A DNA stretch of 64,000 bases from Chionoecetes opilio. Lineage: Eukaryota > Arthropoda > Malacostraca > Decapoda > Majidae. The translations under genes were made by a program, and so were the position numbers. The stretch spans positions 368,556 to 432,555 of the forward strand of contig JACEEZ010022590.1 in assembly GCA_016584305.1 (NCBI GenBank), written 5' to 3'. This document shows, in pieces, positions 31,622 to 41,599 of the stretch; position 1 is the first letter of the stretch, and each line of letters opens with the position of its first letter. Below the pieces are notes generated by a model. It did no database searches. It saw nothing but the letters and a program-made list of their open reading frames with translations, and was not told the origin of the DNA.

Positions 31622-32352
31622 GTGAGTAAAAATAATATTATGAGTAATAAATCTAACTATCTTACTAGTGAGTAACTTTTATAATCTTACTAGTGAGTAA
31701 ATTAATCTATCTTACTAGTGAGTAACTAATCTATCTTACTAGTGAGTAAACTAATCTAATCTTACTAGTGAGTAAACTATTAATTATTAGTGAGTAACTT
31801 ATCTAATCTTACTAGGAGTAAACTAATCTAATCTTACTAGTGAGTAAACTTATCTATTTACTAGTGAGTAAACTAATCTAATCTACTATGATAAATTCTT
31901 CACTTCTATGAGTAACTATCTAATCTTACTAGTGGTAACTATCTATCTTACTATGGTAAACTTATCTAATCTTACTTGCAGTAACTTACTAATCTTACTA
32001 GTGGGTAAACTAATCAATCTTACTAGTGAGTCAACTCCAGTTTAATCTTACTATGTGTAAGCTAATCTACTTACTATGTGTAAACTAATTTAATCTTACT
32101 ATGATAAACTAATCTAATCTTTTAGTGAAGTAAACTAATATGAATCTTACTATGATAAACTATCTAATCTTACTAGTGAGTAACTAATCTAAGTACTAGT
32201 GTAAACATGCTAATCTTACTAGTGAGTAAACATCTGATCTTACATAGTGATACTATTTAACTTATAGTGATTACAATCTAATCTACTAGGAGTAAACTAA
32301 TATATATCTAGTGATAAAACTAATCTAATCTTACTAGTAGAGTAAACTATCT
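31622..32352. repeat. Intronic minisatellite of about 26-bp donor-like units
   Basis: About 28 imperfect units follow the pattern aatctaatcttactagtgag then taaact. The array starts exactly at the splice donor of exon 5 (ttggtgagtaaaaata), and most units repeat the gtgagtaa of a 5' splice site. Units vary between about 22 and 28 bp through indels. Nothing is encoded. Confidence 0.9.
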
Positions 32353-32527
32353 ACCTTTTCTCCGCCTGCTATGTAATCCTCCTTTTCTTAATAAACTTGA
32401 AAACTTGTAAAACTTTTTATCCCCAGACCTCGCAAAACTACTAATCGGCGTAATGCTGACAATCACCGTTTTTGATGCTTGTTTACCATCACGGGCACTT
32501 AAACGGGAATACAATCACCTATTCCAG

Positions 32528-32696
32528 GATCCTCTTCGTCACGCTCGCTCGTGGGACACTTGCTCGCCTCCTCTACCTCGTCCAAATCGAGAACAACTAC
32601 GTCCGTTATCCGCTCAAGTTTCCTGTGGGTTCCTCCTTGATGTCGTTGAAAATGTTGTTAAGTATTTCTGTTACTCTTTAAAGTTATCAAGACTAA
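32528..32696 (+). pseudogene. SLC7-type transporter, copy A, helix 8 exon (decayed)
   Basis: After cctattccag the plus strand reads ILFVTLARGTLARLLYLVQI, then ENN. SLC7 light chains have RLFFVGAREGHLP-type sequence followed by a loop at this position, so the exon order fits. After ENN the reading diverges from the family. I infer this identity from weak similarity and gene order. Confidence 0.5.
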
Positions 32697-32699
32697 CTT

Positions 32700-33182
32700 A
32701 TTTATGAGGGAAAGGTTGAGAGAAAATTGCCAACACTCGAGTTAAGAAGAGAAAAGGAGATAATAGCAATATATAACTGGATCATAAACCCCTGCAAATA
32801 CTAATAAGGTAGGTAGAGACTTGAGAAAAGGCTAAGAATGAAGGAATATACGGATTTGGAACATGTGGCGGTTGATAGATAGAAATAAAAAAAACTTGAG
32901 AAGGTGAGTTTGGAAGATGGGATTGAAAGATTATTTGAAGTCTAAGTGGGTGAAGCTATCTTGTTTATGGCCATCAAGTCATTACCTTCAAATCCACTCT
33001 TTGTCCAATTATTAGTTGTTTGACTTACCAGAAAGAAGACTAAGGCGGAAACAACCATGAAATTTATCGAAACTTTTTAACGCCAACTTATATACTGCAT
33101 ATGTTTTATTACACGTATCGGTCTAATTTGAGTAAAGCGTGTGAGTACGTTAAGGTAGGTTTCGGGCTTATTGTAAACTAAA
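32700..33182. other. No recognised feature
   Basis: AT-rich sequence, presumably intron of the transporter relic. No coding or repeat signal that I can support. Confidence 0.4.
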
Positions 33183-33373
33183 TCGCTGCCGACTTCAGTG
33201 GCGAAAATGGGGGCTCTCCCTTCACTCCCTTCCGACGCACGGATTCGGAGGTTGGGTGTGGGTGGAACCCTTACTCCAGGTTCCGCCTCTAAAGCCTTAA
33301 CACCCAACACCTCAGCATCCCGTGCGTTCGAAAAGGGGTGGAAGGGGCCCATTCGCCAACTTAACGTGCGGCA
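33183..33373. mobile_element. Fold-back MITE, second copy
   Basis: Related to 9,456-9,662: ggcgaaaatgggggctctcc and ccgacgcacggattcgg at the left are complemented by catcccgtgcgttcg and cgccaacttaacgtgcggca at the right. It is about 190 bp long. Confidence 0.82.
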
Positions 33374-33809
33374 GACTATATGTGTGATTTTTATGTTCTC
33401 TCTCAAACGTCCTGTCATGTGGATTTACGTGACGTCAGTAGTGCGATGTTGATCAATACATGCCTTCGCGAACCTCATGCATGTCTGTGCGCTCCTCCTT
33501 CTTCTGTTTCCCGTGTAAGCATCCGATTGGCTGCGTTTAAGGATAAGCTTACAGAGTACGATAAGGAACCGTTTGATAAGGGCATTTACTCAAACCCATG
33601 ACGATCGTTAGACACCCAGGATGAAACTAACAGCACATATTTATTAAATTCGAGGCCTTCACTTAGGCTTACTTATTCTTTCTTTATTTCCCGTTATCCC
33701 TATTTTTTCCGCCCTCCTTAATTCTTATTTTCTTTCTTTTCTTTCCTTGCGGTTTGGATTCGTTCATTCCATCTTTCGTCTGTTTTTCTTTGTCGTCTTG
33801 TGGAAGCAG
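33374..33809. other. Unassigned; short open frame of unknown origin
   Basis: A plus-strand frame ending at 33,601 contains FKDKLTEYDKEPFDKGIYSN, which has protein-like composition but which I do not recognise. It might be another decayed exon. The remainder is pyrimidine-rich intron-like sequence leading to the acceptor at 33,809. Confidence 0.3.
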
Positions 33810-33912
33810 CCCCTGAGTGGTGGCGGCCCTCGTATCCTCGCCAGGGTATTCCTGTCTTACTACTTCCTCGTCCACAGAGAACAGAAGCCCCAATGTCTCC
33901 TCAACGCCATGG
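33810..33912 (+). pseudogene. SLC7-type transporter, copy A, penultimate exon (frameshifted)
   Basis: Bounded by gtggaagcag and catgg|gtaaat. One frame ends YYFLVHREQKPQCLLNAM. This fits the last helix and following Lys-Pro segment of SLC7 light chains (V-YY, then W-x-KP in the family), and the exon joins the next in phase as ATG G|AC. The N-terminal part is in another frame (GIPV), so an indel lies near 33,850. Confidence 0.65.
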
Positions 33913-34079
33913 GTAAATACTTCTGATTGTTTTTGTATGTGTCGTTATTCTTTTTAAGGATTATTTTGTGTTTTAGAGGGGTTTTTTCCTTAGTTTTAGT
34001 TTGATTTTTATTTAGTTTAGTTTTTATTCGTGTTGGGTGTTCTGTTTTGTGTTTATGTGGTTGTTTTTATTTACTGTAG

Positions 34080-34372
34080 TAATAGTAATAGTATAGGTAG
34101 TGGTGGTGGTAGTAGTAGTAGTTGTTGTAGGACGTAGTAGTTCATGCATATTTGTGTTTGTATTGGTCTGGTAGTAGTACTAGCTAGTAGTTGTGTTAAT
34201 TTGAGTGTGTTAAACTTTCTATATTATTGTCATTTATTTCTGGTAAGAGTAATAGAAGCAGTAGTTTTTGCGTATTTAATATTTACTGGGGTGTTTTATG
34301 TATGTGTTAGGTATATAACAGTAGTAGTAGTAGAAGTAACAGTAGTAGTAGTAGTAGTAATAGTAGTTTGTA
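34080..34372. repeat. (GTA)n trinucleotide-rich stretch
   Basis: Clusters of gta/agt triplets at 34,077-34,140 and 34,318-34,368 lie inside the last intron of the transporter relic. No coding signal. Confidence 0.85.
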
Positions 34373-34400
34373 ACCCTCTTAACACCACGCCACCTTGCAG

Positions 34401-34501
34401 ACAAAATCACGTACGTAATCCAGCTGCTGTTCATGGCTGTCCCCGAAGAATCTGCTAAGGCAACACTGCAGCTGTCATCTGGCACTCACACTCACCTCTA
34501 A
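34401..34501 (+). CDS. SLC7-type transporter, copy A, terminal exon
   Basis: After ccaccttgcag the exon reads, in phase, DKITYVIQLLFMAVPEESAK, then ATLQLSSGTHTHL and TAA at 34,499-34,501. Human b0,+AT-type proteins end similarly, with a hydrophobic HLQ segment followed by VVPPEE. The exon is open, so the 3' end of copy A is conserved even though several upstream exons are broken. No equivalent is present downstream of copy B in this window. Confidence 0.72.
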
Positions 34502-35330
34502 GCCCTCATTCCCTCCCTCCCTCCCTTAGTCACCCCATCACCTTCCTTATACCTCCCTTTACTCCATCAACCCTTTATTTCCCTCTCCGGCTAGATAAAC
34601 ACAGGTAATTCAACCTTTCTTTAGTATCCCATGTATATCATTCATTTTCTGTTACATCTGCCCGTCCGTTTTCTTTCTATTACTACTATTAGTTTTTATT
34701 TTATATCTGCCTATTCTCTGCATCCCTAAGTGTACCAAGCCTCTTATAGGTTATCTGTATATTTATAAGTTAATTTTGTGGGGTTTTGACCATAGTGAAT
34801 GTGAGGGTTCGAAGGACATAGGAACAAGGTATGAGGAAGGAGATAGAATAAATAAGGGAAGACGAAGAATCATTGATGATGGTAGCCCAAGGAGGGGAGG
34901 CGAGGAAGACTCGCCGACTCAACAGATCTTTATCAACCTGCACGGAGAGCCAGCAGCCAGCTGCAGAATCGCTGACACTAGGTATTCAACAGATGAGCGT
35001 CCGACGAAGGGGAATAGGGAGAAGGAGTAAAGGAGAGAGAAAGCGAGGAATAAGAAGAGAGAAGAGGAGAAGAAACAAGAAATGAAGAGAAAGGGATAGC
35101 TGATGCTGATACAACAGATTTGCCAGCGACCAAACCAAGGAACGATCACATCACACCTGTCACTTCACACATTAGATGATTAACTGTCACACTGAAGATA
35201 ACCTCTGACCTGTACCCAAACATCTGCAGACCACAGCTGCATTAGAAAGCCTCACCTGCCTCTGAATAGAGGACAGGAGACAGAATCTATCTAGACTCCG
35301 GTGTGGGCAGGCCTGCCTCGCGGTGCGCGG
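34502..35330. other. No recognised feature downstream of the transporter relic
   Basis: It may hold the 3' untranslated region of the transporter; I see no strong AATAAA close to the stop codon. Purine-rich sequence at 34,990-35,090 gives short Arg/Lys-rich frames, which I regard as chance. Confidence 0.4.
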
Positions 35331-35494
35331 TGATTTCTTACGAGACTACGAGACTAAGTGTCTTAGTGCGGCGCGCGAGTATACGTGTACGTGTATTCCT
35401 TCACGGCCTCTTGCGGCGGCGCGCGTGCTTGGGTAGGTGGCTGAGTTCCACTCTGCCGCGCCCTTAACCGAAGCCCCAACGCCTGCCACTCCGC

Positions 35495-35760
35495 TTTGCC
35501 CCCGGGGCAGGTACAACACGACGTCCTGCAAGACACCTGCCCCTGTGGCTTCTCGCCTGTGGTTCCACCTGGGCCCCCCTGGGACCCCGGGGCATTGCGA
35601 GACACGCGGCGGGGTTTTAAGGATTGCCCCGCATTGCCCCACGGGGCGGGTACGTGCAACGACTGTCCGGCAACACACCCGCCCCTGTGGCTTCTCTTCT
35701 GGATCCCCCCTTGGACCCCGGGTCATTGCGAGACACCTGCAGCAGGGCTTTAGGACCCCT
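35495..35760. repeat. GC-rich imperfect tandem duplication, about 140 bp
   Basis: The block with gcccctgtggcttctc, then ttggaccccgggtcattgcg and agacac occurs twice (35,545-35,615 and 35,680-35,745), preceded in both by a gggcaggta or gggcgggta motif. No gene is supported. Confidence 0.65.
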
Positions 35761-35880
35761 TGAGTACCACAGGTCTACCAGGAGGCTACGCGGCAGATGG
35801 TGATGTATTAATTATACAGTGCATGCCAGGGCGGGCTATCAAGGATGCACCCGGGGGACCTGTAACAAGCCAGGGACCTC

Positions 35881-35914
35881 GGGGGGGGGGGGGGGGGGCC
35901 CCCCCCCCCCCCCC
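35881..35914. repeat. G18C16 homopolymer inverted repeat
   Basis: Eighteen G are followed directly by sixteen C, a perfect hairpin. Such a junction is rare in real DNA and can arise from assembly or base-calling problems in a G run. Confidence 0.9.
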
Positions 35915-36234
35915 GGTGAATACCGGGGCTTTTACCGGCCTGGGGATGCAAGCTCCCCGTATCTCCGACGCCAGGGGGCACTGCCCCGTTTAATGTGAAA
36001 CGTAAGTACATAATACATGGAGATATGCCCATCTCGGGACCCTAAAGGTAGGGGTGCTGGGGATTAGTTGTCATGCCACGTCAGCGACCGATTGGAAGAA
36101 CCGTAGCGGGTGGGGGGTCCGCTAACAGGAGCTTCACCCCCCGTTGCGCCCCCTCTCCCCAGACGGGGCGTAACAGTGAAGAAGAAATAAGAGGATGAAA
36201 TAAGGAGTAAGGTGGAAGCATTATTTAGACATCT

Positions 36235-36890
36235 AGAGGCGAGGTGACTGACTAAAGATCCCTTCACACATTCCATACTCGAACCACGATAGCGCCACCA
36301 ATTTGATTATTGACGCTATCGTGAAATTTGACCACGATAAACGCAGACCATGATAGCCTCACAACAATATGTCACGCTGCCTGTACGTATGTGTCATGAC
36401 GGTCGTAAGATGGTCACAATGGAGTCATGACAGCTGTAAGACTTCGTCATGAATGGAAAATCAACGGTCATTTTGTGATGGCTTCAAGAGCTAGCAACAT
36501 ACCCCACACGGGGGTGTGTGTTGCTATGGTGATGGAGAAGGAAGGGGGGTAGAGATGAAGGTGGGAGAAACAGGGTTGGGTGTTGGTGTGGAGAAGGGGG
36601 AGAAACGGGGGAGGGGGGTTGTAATAAAGAAGGGGGTGTTGGTGTGGGTGGGAAAACGGGGGGTAGGGAAGTTGGGGATGTAGAAGGCGTTGTTGCTGTT
36701 GGGGATGTGAGTGGTTAAAAGGGGGGTGGGTGTGTCGGTGTCTGGACGATTCGAGCGAATACCTTTTCGAGCGTTGGACGATTCGAGCGAATACTTTTTC
36801 GAGCGTTGGACGATTCGAGCGAATACTTTTTCGAGCGTTGGACGATTCGAGCGAATACTTTTACGAGCGCCCCACAAACCTTGCTCCACT
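36235..36890. repeat. Dispersed repeat with acgatagcg motifs and 32-bp array
   Basis: The left part has several cacgatag/ctatcgtg inverted motifs (36,285-36,365), the middle is G-rich, and the right part is an array of four 32-bp units with cgattcgagcgaatac, then ttttcgagcgttgga (36,743-36,870). The same ingredients occur in the opposite order and orientation at 46,330-46,915, so this is one dispersed family. Confidence 0.65.
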
Positions 36891-37187
36891 TCTCACTACC
36901 GTAGTATTGATAATATTCTTTTCATTTAACCTAACTTAGCCGTTTCTGGCTGAAATATCGGTAGGTTTATACGTTATAATAGGCGTTATAATACGCTAAC
37001 TTTTTCTTTTCATCAATGTTCACACAAACACACACAAAGGCGTAACAGATAGGCGTATGTCCTGTTTCTATAAATACTATAGGCAGTACAATCCAGGCAG
37101 AGGGGAGTGAGATCAGGTCAGGTACCCTGTGTGTGTGTGTGTGCATTACCTGACGTGACCTCACTGGTATCCTTTACCGCATATAAC

Positions 37188-37665
37188 ACTTTAGTCACCA
37201 GCTGTAATAATGTCGCCAGCCGCCAAATATTACGAATTATAGCATCACTACTGATGTGTATGTGCCACTGAAGATGATACACAGTAGTTTATATCATGAC
37301 TGTATAATCTACCCTGTTTCAGCGTTGTTCTATGCTTTGTAGCTGCAAGTACACACGATTTCAAATTTCCCAACTCGTTTTTTTTTTGCGCGACGACGAC
37401 GGCGGGAGGACACTCAGAACATAAACACTAATTGGCGACCTTATTGTTGGTCACCACTCTGGTGATATTTTTGAAATTTGTTTATTTATAGTTACTTCCC
37501 TACCAAGACCTATCAGATGAAGACACAAAATTGACAGACTCTCCAGATAGCCCCTTTTATCTTTCCTGAAATCATGGATGTAGAAAATGTAAGTATTAAC
37601 GCTACCAAAAATGTTACATCGAAAAAAAAGTTGTCCTGGCGACTTTAGTGTTATCTACGGAATGG
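37188..37665. mobile_element. Non-autonomous element related to the 18.2-kb MITE
   Basis: The left end (taccgcatataacacttt, agtcaccag, then tagcatcactac) resembles the arm at 18,189. The right end (cctggcgactttagtgttat, ctacgg) is its complement. The interior differs from the 18.2-kb copy. The ends are approximate. Confidence 0.6.
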
Positions 37666-38417
37666 AATGTCCTAACGGCACCCCGGGCCCGCCCGCCGGC
37701 CAGGGTTGCCAGCCCAATTGTGCTCTTTTTAGAAAAGGTTGGGGGACGATGGTCGCGGGTTGGCGGTTTTGGGGCTGTTTTTACTTCAAGTTGCGGATTT
37801 TTGTGTTGATTGTCTTCGAAAGCACATGACACATTTGCACCCGTTCATGATAATCCTCAAGGAGGATTATCACAACAATTATCGTCAAGGAGGATTATCA
37901 CGACCGGACTTTGACCTGATTAGGACCTCAGTCGTGACCTCTCACGGTCACATCCTAGCTACTGACATCCCTAGTGATGAGTAATTATATTGACCTGGGG
38001 CATGCCACATTTAAATTTTTCATTCACACCTCCAAGCCCAACCCCATTCAGCCTGTCTCTAACTTCTAATATCTAATATCAAACTTCAATAATACTATAT
38101 AAGGAGAGAGACTCAGGGAGACTGTCAGACACAGTTACTCTCTACTACAGCTGCCGTGATCAGATGAGGATATAAAATAGCTTGCGTGAGTGACTTGCAA
38201 GTTGCAATATAAGAGTTTAGAAAATACATGACATGTCCGTGCATTCATGCATAGAAACAACACGTACTGTTGCAATGAGCTTAACCCACAGAGGAAATGC
38301 TGTCACTTTACAAAGGACATTTATTCCAATGCTGACGATCAGGAGAATGTTGATATACCTGATATATAAATGTTCAGAAAAAAATACATTGTTGGCCTAT
38401 AGCATGAATGGGTATGT
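37666..38417. other. No recognised feature
   Basis: A small inverted repeat (ataatcctcaaggaggattat, 37,851-37,871) with a nearby copy, ggaggattatcacgac, is the only structure I see. No coding signal. Confidence 0.4.
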
Positions 38418-38423
38418 ATCCTA

Positions 38424-38607
<184 letters not shown>

Positions 38608-39132
38608 GTTTTTTATAGGTACATTACTTGTCAAATACTTTTTTTCCTTTTTTGTTATATCTTTCAGTCGTCTTGAGCCTCATACATACACAACTAATTA
38701 TAATATTCTGGGTGATTTTGTCGCGGCTTTCTGAGACCGAGGTCGCCGTTTTGGGCTTGTTTTTGGGATGAGATTGGGTGGGAACTGTAGTCTGCGACCT
38801 GGCAGTCTATCCCCACCTAGGGTTTCTGTATAAAGGTGTGTGTGCGTGCAGAGGAAGCTACACGAGGCCGTGAAACCTACACGTGGTACTTCCTATAATA
38901 TTACTGGTTATATGATTATAAATAATAGCAATGCAATAGTAGCTATGGCAGTAATTTAAAGAGATAGTAATTAAAGCATAAATAATAATGAAAACAATAA
39001 AAGCAAAATTTACGTAGGTGAGGAGACTAGCTGCCCCTCCTAGTAATTAAGTCATGGCACATGGGGAACCTGACCTGACCTGACCTCACTCCCCTCTACC
39101 TACCTAATCCCATAATCGAACCCGTGGAGCCA

Positions 39133-39145
39133 CGATATATATACT
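39133..39145 (+). promoter_or_regulatory. Possible TATA box before the MULE frame
   Basis: gatatatatactggg lies about 100 bp upstream of the open MULE frame. It is a sequence match only; the transcription start is unknown. Confidence 0.25.
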
Positions 39146-39210
39146 GGGTCGAGTATAGCTGAATGCTTGGTAACGGCAATATGTCCTCCGTACAGTAAAA
39201 GAGTTTTCTA

Positions 39211-40614
39211 GCAGCCGCTTCCCTTACAAGAAACCCGTGTATCGTTTGTATTAAGGAGGTGCGGACTAAAGAACACGGTTTTAAGTGTGACTGCTGTGGT
39301 AGATGGCAGCACAGGCTTTGCAACACTGGCATCTCGTTATTGGAGTACAGAAGACTGATGAATCGTCCTGCTGGTTCAGAGTGGCGCTGTTGTCAGTGCT
39401 CTCTACAGACACTTTCTTCTGCATCTGCAAGTTTCAACTCCTCATCACCCACAGTGCCTGTCGTCCCATTGGCTGAGAGTACCCGTCTTTCAGACTTCAT
39501 GCACGTCGATACGACTGATCAGCCCACGGATACATGTACCACGGAGGAAACCGATTATGTAAGCCAGACTGAAGACTCCGCGGAAACCATGGAAGCGGAT
39601 CCACTGTCACTCCACAGAGATCCACATCCGGTGCGAGCCTCCTTTGACGTCAGGTTTCATTCGAGGTTCCAGCTTCCTCCTCGGAAACACCACTTGCCCC
39701 CTCGCCCTATCCCCTCCGTGGATGTTGGAGCCCAAGAACATTTAAGTTATAAAGTAGTGACTAATGCCTCCAAGCGGGGCAAAACTATTCTGACAGACAC
39801 CAGGGGTCATCGATATAACAAGAAGTCAGCAGACAAACGATGCTCCTCATCAAAGACTGTGTGGACGTGCAGTGTGCGACGCAAGGGACTCTGCTGTCTT
39901 GTCAAGATTTACGAGTCAGATGGTGTTTTTGTTCCTGGACCCCAGCCCCACACACACCCAGCAGAACCTGGTCAGGACCAAGCAGCAGACATTATAGCAG
40001 AAACTAAGAGGTGTGCTGCTGCTCAAGTTTTTGTTCCTGCAAGCACAATCTTTGAGGATGTCCTGCTCGACAAGATTGTGCCTGATGCACTACCTGCTAG
40101 CCTCCCCTGCCAGGCCAACGTAGTCCGGTATGCCAACCGTCATCGCCAGATGAACAGGCCCAGCCATCCAAGAACCCTGGAATTTGAACTTCAAGACGCC
40201 TTCATCCCGGAAGATTTCCTGTCAGCCGACGTTCATATCGATGGTGCTCGCCACTTCATATTTGCAACGCATGACCAAAATCACTTACTGCAAAAGGCCA
40301 AGTTCCTGTATGCAGATGCTACATTCAAGCTCGTCAGAGAACCATTCACACAACTGTTCAGCATACACGCCTTCATACAACAGGATGACAGTGTGAGGCA
40401 GGTCCCTCTTCTTTTTGCAGTGATGTCCCGCCGTAGACGTCAAGACTACGTCGAAGTCCTGTCAACTATGAAGGACCTCATCCCAGCTCTCTCCATCAAA
40501 AAGGTTACGGTTGACTTTGAGCAGGCAGTGTGGGCAGCTGTTCGTGAGGTATTCCCGGATGTGGAGATCCCGGGATGTGTTTTCCACTGGACGCAGGCTG
40601 TTTTAGAAAGGTAG
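39211..40614 (+). pseudogene. MULE-type transposase, zinc fingers and catalytic N-terminal part
   Basis: The frame is open from about 39,210 (a possible acceptor, gagttttctag, precedes it). It begins CIVC, then CDCCGRWQHRLC and WRCCQC, a PHD-like Cys4-His-Cys3 finger. A FLYWCH-like module follows (GHRYNKKSADKRCSSSKTVW, then C, and HTHP). The MULE transposase core has FLYADATFKLV (first Asp), VTVDFEQAVWAAV (second Asp) and GCVFHWTQAV, the CxxH of this superfamily. A one-base loss in a T run near 40,602-40,606 ends the frame at 40,614. The element would cut and paste its own family. Confidence 0.85.
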
Positions 40615-41129
40615 TGGATCTTGGTTTGAAAGTGCCATACCAAACCTCTGGTGCTGTGCATGAATACATCAGGCAGCTGCTTGCACTACCCTTCCTCCCA
40701 GGAGAGCACATCCCAGCGATGTTTACATCCATAGCTGGCAACGCCACTCCTCCACTGCAGCCACTGGTGGATTACTTAAGGACAACTTGGATCGATAACT
40801 CTACGTGGCCAGTCGCATCCTGGTCCATTTTTGGTCTAGCCGTGCGGACAAATAATGATGTTGAAGGATGGCACAGCCGCATCAACAACAGAGGGAGCAA
40901 CAGCCTCAACTTTTATAAGCTAATCGAAGTGCTGCACAGGGAGGCCAAGATAGTCACTCTGCAGACCCAGCTTTTTGCCCAGAACAAGCTATCGAGATCA
41001 ACTCGAAAATTATATAAGCAGGTCCAGGCAAAGCTTGAAAAGCTGTGGCAACGCTACACAAACAAAGACATAACAACTGGCCACCTACTCCGTGCCTGCA
41101 GTAGAATATATGCCCCTTCAGACACATAA
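40604..41129 (+). pseudogene. MULE-type transposase, C-terminal part
   Basis: Continues from RKVVDLGLKVPYQTSGAVHE in a different frame. Near 40,840-40,885 it has LAVRTNNDVEGWHSRINN, where the Glu is the likely third catalytic residue of the DDE triad. The tail is helical and basic (KLSRSTRKLYKQVQAKLEKL). It ends at TAA 41,127-41,129 with a natural-looking terminus. AATAAA occurs near 41,217. I could not find the terminal inverted repeats of the element. Confidence 0.85.
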
Positions 41130-41599
41130 TGATGCGACCTGTATATATTACTGTATGTGAATGTAACACCTTTATACATTATATTGCTTATTTTTTTATC
41201 TGTTTTCATGTTCTTAAATAAACCTTTAGTGTATATGATAATTTGCATAATAAAATGATTTTAAAATACGGTACTATTTTTCACTATCTACTATTTATTT
41301 CACTTCGCACACTTTTCAAATAAAATATGCTATGTATTATGATAGTTTACATATTTCAGTGTTTTTGAAATACTATTTGCGGTAAAGATTCGTTTTATCG
41401 TCCCTGCCACCATATATCTTGCTTACTGCCTTGCAAGTGCTTGTGGGCCCTTTGGACCCATATATATTGATGTTTGTAGTAGTAGATTATATTAGACAAC
41501 AATGTGAGTGCACTCCAATCCTGTTGTTGCTGTCGTTGGTCACTGGTCAAAGTGCCTCGCACGCACGCACGCACACACACTCACACACACTCACACAGC
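41130..41599. other. 3' flank of the MULE and (CA)-rich stretch
   Basis: AT-rich sequence. A cacgcacgcacgcac run then cacacactcacacac lies at 41,556-41,598, directly against the next element. Confidence 0.5.

Noticed and set aside
36524..36889. Minus-strand Pro/Thr-rich frame
   Set aside because: It is generated by a G-rich stretch and the 32-bp tandem array, so there is no independent evidence of coding.
37611..37984. Small plus-strand frames near 37.6-38.0 kb as genes
   Set aside because: They overlap a MITE end and short inverted repeats, and show no domain or splice context.
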